Below are positions 10,661-23,939 of a stretch of DNA of 64,000 bases, piece after piece (position 1 is the stretch's first letter; each line of letters starts with the position of its first letter). Under the pieces are notes generated by a model. That model was not told the origin of the DNA. It was given only the letters and a program-made list of their open reading frames with translations, and did no database searches. A program made the translations under genes and the position numbers. The DNA comes from Angiostrongylus vasorum (Eukaryota > Nematoda > Chromadorea > Rhabditida > Metastrongylidae), in NCBI GenBank assembly GCA_018806985.1, contig JADANN010000238.1:141501-205500 (forward strand). The letters are read 5' to 3'.

Positions 10661-13600
10661 TATGTATTTGGTTTCTAACATCACTGCACTCGAAACTAGC
10701 AAATGTCGTCCTTCTTTTTCAAATTCTCCGTTATTTGGTGTGGATATCGGCATCACATAGTCATACATTCTTCATATAAAAGACGAAAATCGAAAAGTCT
10801 TATCGTGGGAACACCTGACACTTCGTTTTCACACGATGACCACTATTAAACGTCGACATTTTTCAGGACCATTTTCACTCTTCCTAATGTCTTTACGACC
10901 TAAACTAAAATTTTCCATCAGTTTTGAGTCTACACTTGATTGAATAGTTCGGTTGTAATATTTTTATTGCCTTGGCGATTGCTTAAAGGATGTTGTCGTT
11001 TTTTTTCATCAGATGATCTCACTCGATACGTCACGACGTCACATCACGGATGTGAGTGTGCATAAATGAATCTGATACACTACCGACAATGGCTACATTG
11101 AGGATAACAATGACGATGAATGACGCATACAGAAATCCGATGTTAAATGAATGAAGTGAAGTCAATCGACATCCATCAAACATCTGGTGTTAAATTTTTT
11201 AACAGTTACCTTCATTTTATTTACTCAGTTCTAATTAATGCGACACCACGAATTCAATTTTGAGGTGATCGAGTTGTTTACTACATGTTTTTGATTGTAT
11301 TCGAGTTACAATATTCTGCAATTACATGTTGTTGAATACCTCTCCGCTGGTTGTGAACCCTATCGAAGTTTTTAACTCCTGCAAATGAAAGAAAACCCTT
11401 GGAATCTACGATCCATTGCCAACAATGTTCAACTTAACTATTCTGGCAAGAAAATAGCCTTTAGTCATTGACCTTCATATCTTGAAGAACAAGGCCATTG
11501 AACATATGGAAGTCCACACACTAGAAGATGATGATGTCTTTGAATGTGTCGGGGAGCGTTTTTACACCGACAGTGCTAAGTATCTCCACCGAGTTTATAA
11601 GATTCGAAATCTTCAAGCATTCTAGTTATCTAGCAATTTCCACGGTTGCAAGCTTGTGTAGTGTAGTAATTTAAAAAGTGTAATGGAGCTGATTGTGGAT
11701 TACCTTCATGCGACGGATCTCTAACGAGTTGTTTCAAGGCCATGTGACGTTTTCCTTGATTGCAATTAACGTGGTGAACAAAAAAACCAGAAGCGACCTT
11801 GTACCCTGCCATAAAACACAGGCAGACTAAGCGGGAGGATGGTCCGATATTATTCTCTATGCTGTAATGAACTGAATTATGCCTTTTATATAGACATCAT
11901 ATAAGCACATAGTCATATTTTTCGTATGCGTGTAGATGTGCACACATGTGTTCAGCAGTCTGCTCATCGTATTCACCTAGAAGCTTGGAATTAGCCAGCT
12001 GGGAAATACATGCATCGCTTTGAAGTCGCTTCACGATGAGCTACAACTGGGTGTACTCAATATTTCTATAGCAAGAGCCAATTGTTTCATCTATAGTGTC
12101 AATGGGCATGTATGAGTTGTATGGGTTCATAGTCTCTTTGTGATGAACTACAAGTGAGCATTTCCATTTGTACCACAATGAAGTGTATGGAACGAGGTTC
12201 GGAGTCGGAGTACTGCGAATTATACCCCACACCTTCCATTAGCAGAAACGGCAGTGTTACCCGTCTTTCTATCTCAGTAAACACGCTAAAAATAATTGAT
12301 AGCTTTCGAAAAATGTGATAGGCTTCTGTTCCTGTCGTTCAAACGAGCGTTGCTCATTTGGGACCAGAGAGGAATGCAATAAGAGAGAACGGCAAGAGGA
12401 AATTCCATTCAAGTTTTTTTGTTTGAACTATTTTTACAACGCTGAAGTTCACGTTCCGTTTGTTTGGTAATTTTTTTTTAAAATTTTTTCTAAGGACATA
12501 AGAAAGTCGTCAAGTAGAAACAGAGAAAATCGGTTTGTTCGACTTTATCGTTGCCAATTTTGGTGCCCATTTAAGAAAAAAATTGTAGGTTTTATTGCAG
12601 TTTTATTTTTCCAATTAGCATCCAGCACAAAGTGATGAAATATGCCCTCTTTCTATTTTACCCTACCGAAAGGAGTTTCCTAACTTATGACTTCTTTCTT
12701 CGAAGGAATGCTGAAATAAAACTCTTTTTTTAAGGATTGATACTTCGTTCAATAAAAAATCTTATGAACGTTTCCAAAATTTATAAGCTATCAGTATTTA
12801 TGGTCAACTTTCATTCATTGGCGTTTTCTGAAGTTGAAGCTGACCGAATCAAAATGTGGCCTAATATTTTTTAGAACTGGCTTTGACTATCGTTAATTTC
12901 AAATATCCTTGAAGCCCTTCTTTTTTTTTGCTCACCTCTTTCTATTCAAACTCTTTACCATATCGCATCAAATGGCAATCAATGAATTGGACTGAAACTT
13001 GGGTCAATGTGACTTCCACAATATGCAAATTATTTCACCCCCAAGTTTTCGCTTATATCAATTGACCAAATTGCAATTGCTGGAAATAAAGACACGAGTG
13101 AAAACGTTTTGGAAGAAAAAAAGGACTCGAAAGGAAAGCCAGAATATTCTAAAAAACTACGGTTTCGTCCTTTAATAAAAGGGCCAAAAAAACTCTTTAT
13201 GTCGGAATTCCATGCTAATATTTTCAGTTATGGCTCTGGCTGCTCCTTTAGTGCAACGCTCTTGGAAAAAAAACAGCCGAAACTTCTTAAAATGCGTGCA
13301 AAAGAAGTTTTCGTGACTTCCAGCCAATCTCGACAGCGTCACATCATTTCAGTTTTGTTTCCCAATGGCGCCTCGAATATTAACATTGTCTTAAAGTACT
13401 CAACGCTCTTATGAAGTGTTTAGAAAGAAAAGTGGTACTCGGAATGTCCGACGGTCTTATTGTATGAAACTCTGCTGGCTAAACCGCTTCGCTTTACCAA
13501 AATGTCAGCCGTGACGAAATAATGCAGAAACGTTGCGTTCCATAGTTTGTAAAAAAAATCAGGATTTTATCCCTTTGGAATAAGAAAAGTTGGGCCATGC

Positions 13601-14599
13601 TGGCAAACATAAGTATTCTATTGCTTTTATTTGCAAAAACCGCTAAGAGCTAAGATATGACTATTTGTCTTTGAAGTGCGAAAAATTCTATTGGGAACGC
13701 ATGAATCATATTTGTCTCTTATCATCGCTGACGTTTAATAATGAACTACAACGAAGCGTGGTTTTGACAGGATCGGATTTTTCAAAAAATTCCTCAGATT
13801 TTACCAACTGTTGAAATCGGCAACGCAACGGAGTCTACCAATTTTGTGGTGAGATAGTTTTATTGAGAGGTTCAGACGGTTGATTACATCATATACCTAG
13901 TCAAGGTTCCAAAAACTCCATAACACATGAGAACAATAACGATATTAAGAAGTAATTAAGAAAGAATATAGAAAAACCGCCTGTTCTTGGCCCATAAACA
14001 GAAGGATGCACCGCATCCAACGATTTGTTCATTGGATTCGTTCTTTGCCATATGTCGTCCCCGAAGGTTCTCGTGTTTGCGTAAGAGTAGGTCTACCCTT
14101 CAAGGTCGAGTCGATTTTTCGTGGAATCCTTGCATAGTCGTAATAGGGTGTTCCCAGATCGTCAACACAGGTACACACCAGATTTTTTGAATTTGAGTGA
14201 GATTGCTAAACATGAGTGCCATTAATTTCTGAACTCCGAAGAGAAACGAAGCTTCTTTGATCCAACGCAAGGTTGAACCAGGTCCTAGCGTGTATCGAAC
14301 GACATCTCTATCTCACTGCACCATGCGTAGTCTTATAATCGCATGCAAAGTGATCTTATGTTTAGAAAAGTCTCACAGCAATTAGAGAAAAGTTTTAATA
14401 GTTTCTGATCACTAGCAAACGCATCAATCCATTATGAATTTATTTTTTAAGTATTAGCACTGTATTATGGCTCCTATTGAAAAAATTTTGCTTTAGGGAG
14501 CAAACCAAAAAATCAACTGTGCCGGTGATTCTGTTAAAAATCACTAATTTTTCCATTTACTTACATGTTCTTACGAACTGCTCTTCCTGAACTGGTACG
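10661..14599. other. no supported gene
   Basis: AT-rich, only short frames. A possible tRNA-like SINE remnant at about 14250-14335 (ggttgaaccaggtcctagcg). Confidence 0.45.
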
Positions 14600-14648
14600 A
14601 GTTTGGTATGAGCTGCCGTTGTTGCTGCTGCTGTTATTATTATTATTA

Positions 14649-14679
<31 letters not shown>

Positions 14680-14790
14680 GTGGTTGTTGTCGTTGCTGTT
14701 GTTGTTCGATGGCTGACACCTCGGCGATTTCGCGTTCCACAGAGCTGTGTTGTGCAAGTGGGTCTCATCAGCTCAACAAGTGCAGTTTGT
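14600..14790 (+). repeat. trinucleotide-rich repeat (TTA/TTG/CTG) in a dispersed element
   Basis: tgttgctgctgctg, then (tta/att)n at about 14634-14690, then ttgttgtcgttgctgttgtt, followed by ggctgacacctcggcgattt. Resembles the 49.9 kb element. Low-complexity frames here are not genes. Confidence 0.7.
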
Positions 14791-15241
14791 AAACACGTAT
14801 AAATAAACACATCGATTATTTATAGACTTTATAGGAAGCTGTTCTTCTGAACTACTTTTTCTAATTTATTTGTCACAATGGACTGGCTTTTCAGCCGATG
14901 TTAAAACATATTCCGCTGTTTAACACAAAGGCTCCTACGTAAGCAGTACACGAGATTTGTATCAATTTAAATTTAGATCTAATTGCATTGTCGTTCCTAT
15001 GCATTATTGCCACTTATTCGTAACTAGATATTCTCTATCTCCTCATAATTAGAAAGTAAAAATTAGTTAAAAAGTTGTGTTATCCTCAATTTGTTAAGGA
15101 TGTGTGATAGATTTCCTTCTAGTTAGTGTTAGTGAAAATCTTCGAGAATTTTCCTTCAGGAAAATCCTCAATCACTAAGCCATAGCAGTTAACTCACCTA
15201 AGAGCTGCTTTTCGTTTGTTCAAACATGTCGAAAATCGTCG

Positions 15242-15247
<6 letters not shown>

Positions 15248-15294
<47 letters not shown>

Positions 15295-15325
15295 ACGCAC
15301 ACACAGATACACACAGACACACACC
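15248..15325. repeat. AT then CACA microsatellite
   Basis: (AT)n from 15250 to about 15287, then acacac-rich. Confidence 0.95.
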
Positions 15326-15447
15326 CACACCTAATCGTGCACGGCTCAGCACAATCTTCATGTGATTGGTAACTTAGTGGCTGAGGTTAGATTTTGTTTC
15401 TTAGTATTTCGGCATAGCCACGCTAGAGCACTCTCAGCTCACTAATT

Positions 15448-15488
15448 GCCAACTTGTGACTATGTTGTTGCCATGGTCACAAGTTGGC
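15448..15488. other. 13-bp perfect hairpin
   Basis: gccaacttgtgac (15448-15460) and gtcacaagttggc (15476-15488) are exact reverse complements with a 15-base loop. Purpose unknown; possibly a palindromic repeat relic. Confidence 0.8.
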
Positions 15489-15911
15489 GAGCGAATACAA
15501 AGATTTCAGTGCTGGTTTGCTCGTAGTTATACTTTCGAAAGAAAATGTTGATCTCCTTCTCAACTTATGAAAATGTTCTATGATAGTGAACCGTTCGCTC
15601 TGTATAACAGTTTAACACGCAGCATCCACAAGGACAAGATAAGCCACTGGTGGAGCATAAAATTTGTGCTTAAAATACTACAGTACTTGTTGTCTGATTC
15701 TATAGTCTGCAACAGCACCAAGGAAATGGAAAATCTTCTTCTGGTAGTTAAAAACTTGCCAAATTCATTACTTTCTTAATTAGCAGAGGCGATTTTAAAG
15801 TATTTGAAAGAAGTTGTTTATTATTCCAGTGAAATTTATGCAGTAACATGCTTTTACTGGGGTTATGAAAGTCTTTGTATAAATAGATTGCGTGTTACTT
15901 TGACCCTTTCA

Positions 15912-15950
15912 GGTCCTGAAGAAGGCGAAACCGCCGAGATATCAGCCAGT
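15912..15950 (+). repeat. ctgaaga/ggcg..cgcc motif (element end)
   Basis: ggtcctgaagaaggcgaaac followed by cgccgagatatcagcc: ctgaaga box, perfect ggcg/cgcc hairpin, GAGA instead of GAAA. Confidence 0.45.
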
Positions 15951-16170
15951 GGTGAAAATATCTTGTTATCGACAACCTAATGCGTTCTCTATAAGAAAAC
16001 AGTAAATATTGAACAATGCTGAAATTAATAGAAACGCCCTCCTTGGGTTTGCCAAATTTCTCCTTTCACTGGTTCAGTCTTATTAAATAGTGGTGGAAGA
16101 AAAGTCTAGAATGCTAAGCTTTTATTTTCTACCTACTGCAATTTATCAATTTTTCTTCCAAATTTTCAAT

Positions 16171-16348
16171 ATCGCTGACGGGTGATTGCCGATGGCAGCG
16201 TTAGATAGAAAAGTAGCTGAGAGAAACGCAGAGCAAGGGCCTACCCTAGTGCAGTGTATAACGCGCCAGCCCCCGGTAAGGGAAATTGTGGTTCGATCTG
16301 GCCCAGGCTCCACGTTTTATGAATATCTCAACATCACTATATCAGTTT
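16171..16348 (+). mobile_element. 310-bp family, diverged copy
   Basis: Order gctgacgggtgattgccgatggcag, tagctgagagaaacg, gtgcagtgtataacgcgcc, gtggttcgatctggcc (B-box), aatatctcaacatcac matches the 310-bp unit but is diverged. It keeps a better tRNA B-box than the young copies. Confidence 0.6.
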
Positions 16349-16379
16349 TAAAAGGTTACAGTTTCTCGTTTTAGAAGAA

Positions 16380-19130
16380 TTTATTAGCTTTGTTGCAGGC
16401 AACGTGACGTGGTATTTTACCACACAGCGAATAAAGAGGGAGTCAAGACAAATCAAACATAACTGTGTGCTTGACAGATGACAAAGGTTTAGATTATGCT
16501 TAATTATTTATTATTGTCATTTATAAGTATAAATGTCATGTTCTATATGTCATTAAACTATCTGTGCTACCATGAACGCTGATATTATTTCTATTTCACC
16601 TATGGCTTACAATAAGCTAACGTAAATTTGGATAGGACGTGGTTCGAGAGCGTTCTAAACAAGTAAATCTACTCTAGTAAACCTTGATAATTTACCTATG
16701 ACTATGTCTGGCTCAAAGGTAATCGATACTGCTGCTGCCTCTTAAAAAAATGGGGGAAAACAAGGACCTAGACTTAAGCCGGTAGCTTACGTAGCAAAAG
16801 AGGTGCTACATAGCTACATTGGGTACCTGAGAGTATATTTAGGGGTTATGGAATAGATGCTGGCCAGGAAGGCAATCACTAGACAGAGCATTAGCGATTA
16901 CTGGCATGCCGTAGCTTGTTATCGTTCTTTGAGCGGGAGCTATTAGTATAACAGTGTTCTTCAGTCTTACAATGAAGTGGCTTCGGTTTCTTTCCTAAGA
17001 AATTTTCGCTTTTAAGAAATTTTCGCCTCGAATGCCTTGAATTTTCGTCTTAACTCTTTATCTGTTCATGCCTTTCGAGATCATTGTCCCATCCATGTGA
17101 TTGTGCAGATCAGTACTTCGTTAGGCATAGGAAACCTTCTACCAAACATCCGTAATTCCTCACTGGTTTTTCTTTACGATAAAACAAGGTGTTCACGATT
17201 GTACCATAACAGATGTATTGGGTTTCGTTCCCATCTTTTGCTCCATCGACTTCAGTAGGAAGTAAATCTTCTCAGATCTTTGCCAACGAGTGTGTTTACT
17301 CCAATGGAACAATATCAGGGCAAGAAGGACGTTACTTTTCCAACGCAACTCATATCATGCTTTGTAGACCATCTTTTTTCTAATTTGATTAATTTAAAAG
17401 ATGTCTTGCAGTGATTGTCCTCCTCAAGAAAAAAGGAAGCGAAAGGCATGCACCACTTGAAGAAATTCTGATAAATGAGATCGAATTTCGTTTCCGTTAC
17501 ACAGGACAAAGTTATTTATGTTGCACTTTTTTTTCTTGGCACCTTTCACTTTCGATTAAGACTTTTCATGGTGAATGAAAGTCTATACAGATGGACGTTC
17601 TGAAGATCCGCCTCATTACATTGAGGTACTAATTGATTTCAAGTCATCGATACCGACGTTTATCTGAAATTGAATTAAAGAAAAAAACCCACTGTGCTCC
17701 ATTAAGCTGCGTTTTCTGAACAACACGTTCTGCGAAAAGCACGACGACGACATTGGAACGTTTTTTCATCTTTGAAAAGCTGTTCACAACGTAACTCACA
17801 ATGTAAACCGTCTGAAATTTATTCCAATCTTTCACTTGCTCTTCATCGGGTCAATTCCACACGTACGACATTTCTTGTTCTTCATTCTTTTTGCTTTTTG
17901 TGGTTTTAATAGAGGTGACTAAAGTATTCCCGTGGATTTGTGGTCAAACAGCACTGACATGACAAACGAAACTCAGTGGAAACCCAGTAGGACGTAAGAA
18001 GTCTGAGAATGTTGAGCTATTCTTAGATGAATGTCTGATTCCCTAGAGAAAAGAACAGGATGCTCATTAATTTTCCTCTAACCAGAGGTGATTCTCGACT
18101 CAAGAAGAAATGTATAGTGTCAGAGTTAAGCAGTGTTTCGCAGGAACCATCAGACGATAGATTAGTTAGGCACTCAAAGTTGGAATAAATGGGTAATTCG
18201 TCGGTTTATTCATGCTAATAAATATTAACAGTTGATTGAAGATGATTTTCAGCTTAGGAAAGGCCCAGTCGGTTGGATAAAAGAACTGAAGAATAGTGAA
18301 CATAGAAAGAAATACGCCACTTCCTAGAAGACCCTTAAAGCCATTCATACTTACACAAAAGTGTGGTATGTATATGAGACAAAATCAGAAAAAAAAGATT
18401 TGAAGCTTTCCTCTGCGTACAATTGATTAATTGTGTAGTAGATGAGTAACAACTTCGCATACTGTTAAAATTTTTTTGAAAAGCATCTTTTAATGAATTG
18501 TTTCAATTTAGTTGTAGCTGGGATTAAAGGCCTCAAAAAATCGAAACGAATTTTAGGCTTTCAGAAAATTCTGCTCAACCGGGGCACCTGCAAATACCGG
18601 CCACCGACTGAAGAACATCATCGCGTTCTGTCAGACGAAATCCCATTTGTTCCACTCCTTTTGCGTTTGGAATGCAAAGCATGACGCAAAAAGGCGGAAA
18701 AAAATGAGATTGGTTTGCTCGACAAAGTCGGATGTTAGCCGTGATAAAATAAGCGAAGCTGTTTCATGTAGGTGAAGATTTGCAGATTCCAATAGTTTTA
18801 ATTTCAATTAGTAAAGGTCAACATCAGTTAGGATGCGCTAATTTACAGTTGAAAGCAGCCATTGTTCTTTCTTCATAAGCAATGAGCACGGTTGTGGATG
18901 TTTTATTGAGCTTTACAGTTATGTTTCATCTAGAACTGTTGATTATCATTGTTGATCTAAAAGCGTCGGATTGAAATTTTCGGATTGTTCCCAGCTATTA
19001 GGCCTTGACATGTAGCTAAACTTTACACAATCTCCGGAAACATCTCTTCGTCACATAGACGTGAAGTTGAAAGGATTTGTTACAATAAAAAACACGTTCT
19101 TTCTTTTTCTTAATCGTGGTAATAGGATAG
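16380..19130. other. no supported gene
   Basis: Short frames only; none with a recognisable motif. Confidence 0.45.
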
Positions 19131-19435
19131 AACGGGTAGAGCAGTGGTAGTGATGTCGGTCATCACGAGCATGGTGCCAGTTCGATTCCGCTCTGGGCCA
19201 ATCAAGCCTCTCATCCCATGGTACCGGACTTATCTAGAAAACGTGTACTCTCCACAATCGAAGTGGGAAGGCTGTAGCCCAGCTACTTCAGGACTCCAGG
19301 GAGAATTAGCTCAACCAGCATTCAACGACATTCACGACGAAAAGAAAATCCTCAAACAACAGCCTAAGGCACACGTAAACAAAGTGTTCGGAGCCGCACA
19401 GTAGATACGAAGGATGGATCGGATAAAAAAGTGTT
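19131..19435 (+). mobile_element. SINE-2 copy
   Basis: Head gggtagagcagtggtagtga (A-box) and ggtgccagttcgattccgct (B-box) in tRNA spacing. Body has ggaaggctgtagcccagcta, gactccagggagaattagct and attcaacgacattcacgacg, then a 3' part ending gatcggataaaaaagt. Confidence 0.8.
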
Positions 19436-19639
19436 ACCAGGTCTACCGAAGAAGTAAATAGTGCTCGCAGTTGTAGTCAGTAGATAAATCTGTGGTTTTT
19501 GAGAAGAAGGCAAATGTTCGTTACGCTGCTATAAAGCACAACTTCATGAAGTGAATGAGGGAGTGAACGTCCTTCTGCTATTGACGAGGTTGAAGGGTTT
19601 AATAGAAACAGATATACGGCAAGATCTTTTTTTAAACAT

Positions 19640-19880
19640 TGTGATTTCGACTGCACCTTCATCTCAGCTCGGTTCAGCGCCGGCTTGTGCTCCCCAATCA
19701 ATCTCGTTGACGAATGACTGCCGAAAGCACCGATATAGTAAAAAAAAACTGGCTGAGAGAAAACTAAAGCATGAGCCTCGACTGACGTGATGGATAGCAC
19801 GTGAGTTCCCGAAAAGGGTAATTACGAGTTCAAAACCCAGCTAATGTGAGGGCACCTTGCCCATATCTGAGCAACCTTGT
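19640..19880 (+). mobile_element. 310-bp family, degenerate copy
   Basis: Contains gtgatttcgactgcacc, gctccccaatcaatctcgttgac, ggctgagagaaaac, gtgatggatagcacgtgagt and gagttcaaaacccagc in family order. Confidence 0.5.
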
Positions 19881-21074
19881 GGTTGGGTTTCATAACAAAT
19901 TTCATTTGTTTCATGCGAATTTGAAGCAAAATAAGTTCAACAATAAGGTGTTTGCCTTTGCGACGACAACAAGCATTCCTTTTTTTTGGACATAAAGAAT
20001 CGATTTCTATCTGAGAAATTATACTACGGTATGTCGATTTCTTTTTTTCTCTTGACGAAGCCATCAATAAAATTAATGGCCGCTCTAATTTGGGAACGAA
20101 AGCTACCCGAAACATTTCGAATTAGTAGCGAGCAAAACGAGAAAGGAAGCAACGTTTTCGGTGTTTTTCGATAAAACATCTTCTCACTTTTAGAAAGCAG
20201 AACAGTAGAAAACCTAACCCTCATGTTTTCAAATAGCATTTTTAACCCTCTACTAAAATCTTTATTGGATGGTACTACAATTGTTGCCTAAGAAGGATGA
20301 CTCTGCTCTCCACAGCAATGACACATGGAGATTTTCGACTGCATTTCAGTGCATTCTTCCCAACAACTCACTTACTTCCATCTATTCCAACGGCTGCTGT
20401 GTCCTCTGCCGCCAAAGCTAGTTTTCAAAAGGCGTAGTAAGAAAAGTGCAATATTTCCGTGTCCATAACACTAACCTAACCCAATGGGCGGTTTTGAGTA
20501 GTTTTGACATGGGACTGCAAAGAATTTAAGTTTCGCTTACCGGTTTATCGTGCGCCTAACCTGATTCAGGTGGGATGGGAGAAGCAGAGGCTTAGAAATG
20601 TCATATAATTGAAAGAAATTGTCACATTTTTTGCAAGCTCTACATGTTAGTGAACGAACGCTAACGGTATTGATGCAGATCATTCCCGTTCACAAAACAA
20701 ATGGAGATTGAAAGCCAATCGCCGTTACGCAAAACGTTTATTTCAAAAATACGCTATGTAATATCTAATCATTCTTTCCAATGGAAGGAAAGGGAATTTC
20801 TTCTTAGTGAAATGTTTTGGATCGTGCTAATTGTCCTGTGGTGATTTCTCGAAAATGCGCAGTTTGTCACTAGATTCGCAGGTGTGCTATAGTTCTTCAC
20901 CACCTGGTTTTCCTACGATTTTCCTTTTGCAAGACTTTGAGCGTTTTTCAAGTAGTGTTCAGTATAGGAATGCTTAGATATGAAAAGAATTCGGAACCTC
21001 TGTTGAGCTCCAAGAACTCAAGAACCCGGAAAAAATTCAGGGTTCCTAAAACATTTTTTTAATGAACTCTGCTT
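19881..21074. other. no supported gene
   Basis: Short overlapping frames at 19.8-20.2 kb on both strands lack any recognised motif. Confidence 0.45.
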
Positions 21075-21235
21075 TCATGGCAAATAAAGCAAGGACATCG
21101 GTTGGTGTGATGAATAGCACTTGAGCTAACGAAAAGGGTAGTCGCATTCTGAGCCCATCTGAGCTTCCGGGTTTTTCTCATACCTCAGCACTCCTATAGC
21201 TGTACTCCACATCGTACCTTACCGTTAAAACAATA
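21075..21235 (+). mobile_element. 310-bp family, head fragment
   Basis: gttggtgtgatgaatagcac, gagctaacgaaaagggtagt and tctcatacctcagcactcc match the tRNA-like head of the degenerate 19.7 kb copy. Confidence 0.45.
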
Positions 21236-21539
21236 ATCAAAAAATAAAACTTAAAACATTAGGAGTTCGGACTGCTTCCAGTGAAGGTGTACTTGTAAGT
21301 TCTTTAATCGATATATCGTTCTAACTGATGCCCTTCACAGGACCACTAGCTGAATTGCACACAGTAAACTTTTCCGTAGTGTTCGTCGCCGTAATAGCGA
21401 TTGTCATAGCATTACAAAAGATTCGCTTGATGGCTAAAGAACCACACACGGCAATGATTTATCAGTTGCCGTATTTGAATATGCGACATTGGGGCAACTA
21501 TCTTAAAGGTAGTTTTTTTTAAGATAGTTTGGAATTTCG

Positions 21540-21897
21540 CAACACACCGCGCCATTAAAAAGAGTGGGCAGTAAAGAATAAGTTAAAATTGTGATTATAA
21601 CTACAGCCTCAGCTTAATTGGGTTCTCTGCCGAGTTCAGCTCCCTAGATCAGTCCCGTTGATGGGTGATTGCTGATGGCAGACATCGATATAACTAGCTG
21701 AGAGACAGGCGAAACGAAGGACCCGTATGGTGTGATGGTGAACGCGTTACTCCGCAGAAAGGACAATAGCGCGTTCGCTCCTCACCGCCGACAACTGCGG
21801 TCCGGAGTTTTGCAAATATCTCAGCATCATTGAAGGTTAAATTTCGTAACACACCCTGCCATTAGAAAGAGTGGCCAGTAAGTAATAAGTTGAAATT
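21540..21897 (+). mobile_element. 310-bp family, about 1.2 units
   Basis: Starts in the tail of one unit (gccattaaaaagagtgggca) and continues into a full unit: cagtcccgttgatgggtgat, ctagctgagagacaggcgaa, acccgtatggtgtgatggtg (A-box), gcgcgttcgctcc (B-box), caaatatctcagcatcat. Confidence 0.8.
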
Positions 21898-22252
21898 ATA
21901 TTTAAGAGCGTTCTTCAACTTGTCCAAGGAACGGCATAGAAACGCAAGGTGTGAGATCATTCTCGGAGACATAGATTAACACAAGCAATAACGGTACAGC
22001 GATATTTTGTATAAATAACTGTTCATACGTTCAACACTAGTATGCATGCGAATTTAAGTGGAACGCGACAGAGGAAACGGAATTTGAGTTGTGGATTCAT
22101 ATTTCACGATTTTTCTAACAACCCAATCACCGAAGAAATACTTTTTTTCTAAACGCTGAATGTGATTCAGTTCTCTCAACAATGTTACGAAGTGAGGCTA
22201 ATGCACTGTGCACTCCTGAGGACTGATCAGCACTTAAAGCTTTATCTTTTGG

Positions 22253-22256
<4 letters not shown>

Positions 22257-22305
<49 letters not shown>

Positions 22306-22312
22306 ATATATG
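22257..22312. repeat. AT microsatellite
   Basis: Pure TA repeat, about 50 bases, then ctatatatgcatat. Confidence 0.97.
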
Positions 22313-22537
22313 CATATATTTGCTTAAATTTTTTCACATGATCAGATGTCACATGTACCACACTGTGAGAATCACACAGCTTCTTGTATTCAATTCGTTT
22401 TTCGCTCTCGTTATCCTTGAAAATCCTAGGACTTTTTTTGCGCGTAGCCTCGGCTGCCGCATGATGGTTCTATCGTCTTCGTCACAAATCCGACTGAATA
22501 CTGGTCGAGTCGATTCTTGCTGAAATCTTGAAATAGC

Positions 22538-22590
<53 letters not shown>
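22538..22590. repeat. CA then AT microsatellite
   Basis: cacacacaca followed by (AT)n to 22590. Confidence 0.97.
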
Positions 22591-22592
<2 letters not shown>

Positions 22593-22901
22593 TAAGGAGA
22601 AGAAAAAAGAGAACGGCAACAACTTGAGTGTTTAAGCCTTCATTTTCGTATAGCGAAGTCTACTTATTGCTATTTGTATAACTTTGCAATATTAATTCCA
22701 CAGCTCCTTCTCAACGCATTACTAAGAATGTGAACTAAGTGAAAAGCAACTATGGTTGTTCCTTGGAACGAAGACCTACTCATAAACGTTTCTTAACAAA
22801 CTATTCCATAAGATATGAGACGTGTATAATACGCTTTTTCGAAATTGTTTGCCGAATTGTAATTTCATTTGCCTTGTATAACTTTTAATGATATTTTTTT
22901 T

Positions 22902-23050
22902 CAAAACTCTGGACCGCAGGTGCCTATGGTGGGGAACGAACGCTATTGTCCTTTCCGGGGAGTAGCGCGTTCACCACCACACCATGCAGGGTCCTTCGTT
23001 TCGCCTGTCTCTCAGCTAGTTCTATCGATCTTCTGCCGTCAGCTCCCTCA
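22902..23050 (-). mobile_element. 310-bp family, inverted half unit
   Basis: A head-containing half unit in minus sense that mirrors the start of the tandem at 23058. Together they form a near-perfect inverted repeat centred near 23055. Confidence 0.9.
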
Positions 23051-23057
23051 GCGATTT

Positions 23058-23938
23058 GGGCTCCCCCAGATCAATCCCGTTGACGGGTGATTGCTGACGG
23101 CAGAAGATCGATAGAACTAGCTGAGAGACAGGCGAAACGAAGGACCCGCATGGTGTGGTGGTGAACGCGCTACTCCCCGGAAAGGACAATAGCGCGTTCG
23201 TTCCCCACCATAGGCACCTGCGGTCCAGAGTTTTGCAAATATCTCAGCATCATTAAAGTTATATTTCGCAACGCATAACCTGCCGCTTAAAAAGAGTAGG
23301 CAGTAAATAATAAGTCAAAATTGTGATTATAACTATAGCCTCAGCTTAACTGGGTTCAATGCCGATTTGGGCTCCCCAGATCAATCCCGTTGACGGGTGA
23401 TTGCTGACGGCAGAAGATCGATAGAACTAGCTGAGAGACAGGCGAAACGAAGGACCCGCATGGTGTGGTGGTGAACGCGCTACTCCCCGGAAAGGACAAT
23501 AGCGCGTTCGTTCCCCACCATAGGCACCTGCGGTCCAGAGTTTTGCAAATATCTCAGCATCATTAAAGTTATATTTCGCAACGCATAACCCTGCCGCTAA
23601 AAAGAGTAGGCAGTAAATAATAAGTCAAAATTGTGATTATAACTATAGCCTCAGCTTAACTGGGTTCAATGCCGATTTGGGCTCCCCAGATCAATCCCGT
23701 TGACGGGTGATTGCTGACGGCAGAAGATCGATAGAACTAGCTGAGAGACAGGCGAAACGAAGGACCCGCATGGTGTGGTGGTGAACGCGCTACTCCCCGG
23801 AAAGGACAATAGCGCGTTCGTTCCCCACCATAGGCACCTGCGGTCCAGAGTTTTGCAAATATCTCAGCATCATTAAAGTTATATTTCGCAACGCATAACC
23901 TGCCGCTAAAAAGAGTAGGCAGTAAATAATAAGTCAAA
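23058..23938 (+). repeat. three head-to-tail copies of the 310-bp unit
   Basis: tcaatcccgttgacgggtga occurs at 23071, 23381 and 23691, spacing exactly 310. The copies are almost identical; one unit has an extra C in the gcataaccctgcc stretch, offset by one A fewer before aaagag. Each has a tRNA-like head (catggtgtggtggtgaacgc, gcgcgttcgttcc). Confidence 0.95.
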
Positions 23939-23939
23939 A

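Noticed and set aside
14557..14802. Frames over the TTA/TTG repeat
   Set aside because: Poly-L/Y/I/N runs from a trinucleotide repeat.
22320..22546. Frames between two AT microsatellites
   Set aside because: Open on both strands with no motif; no splice context.
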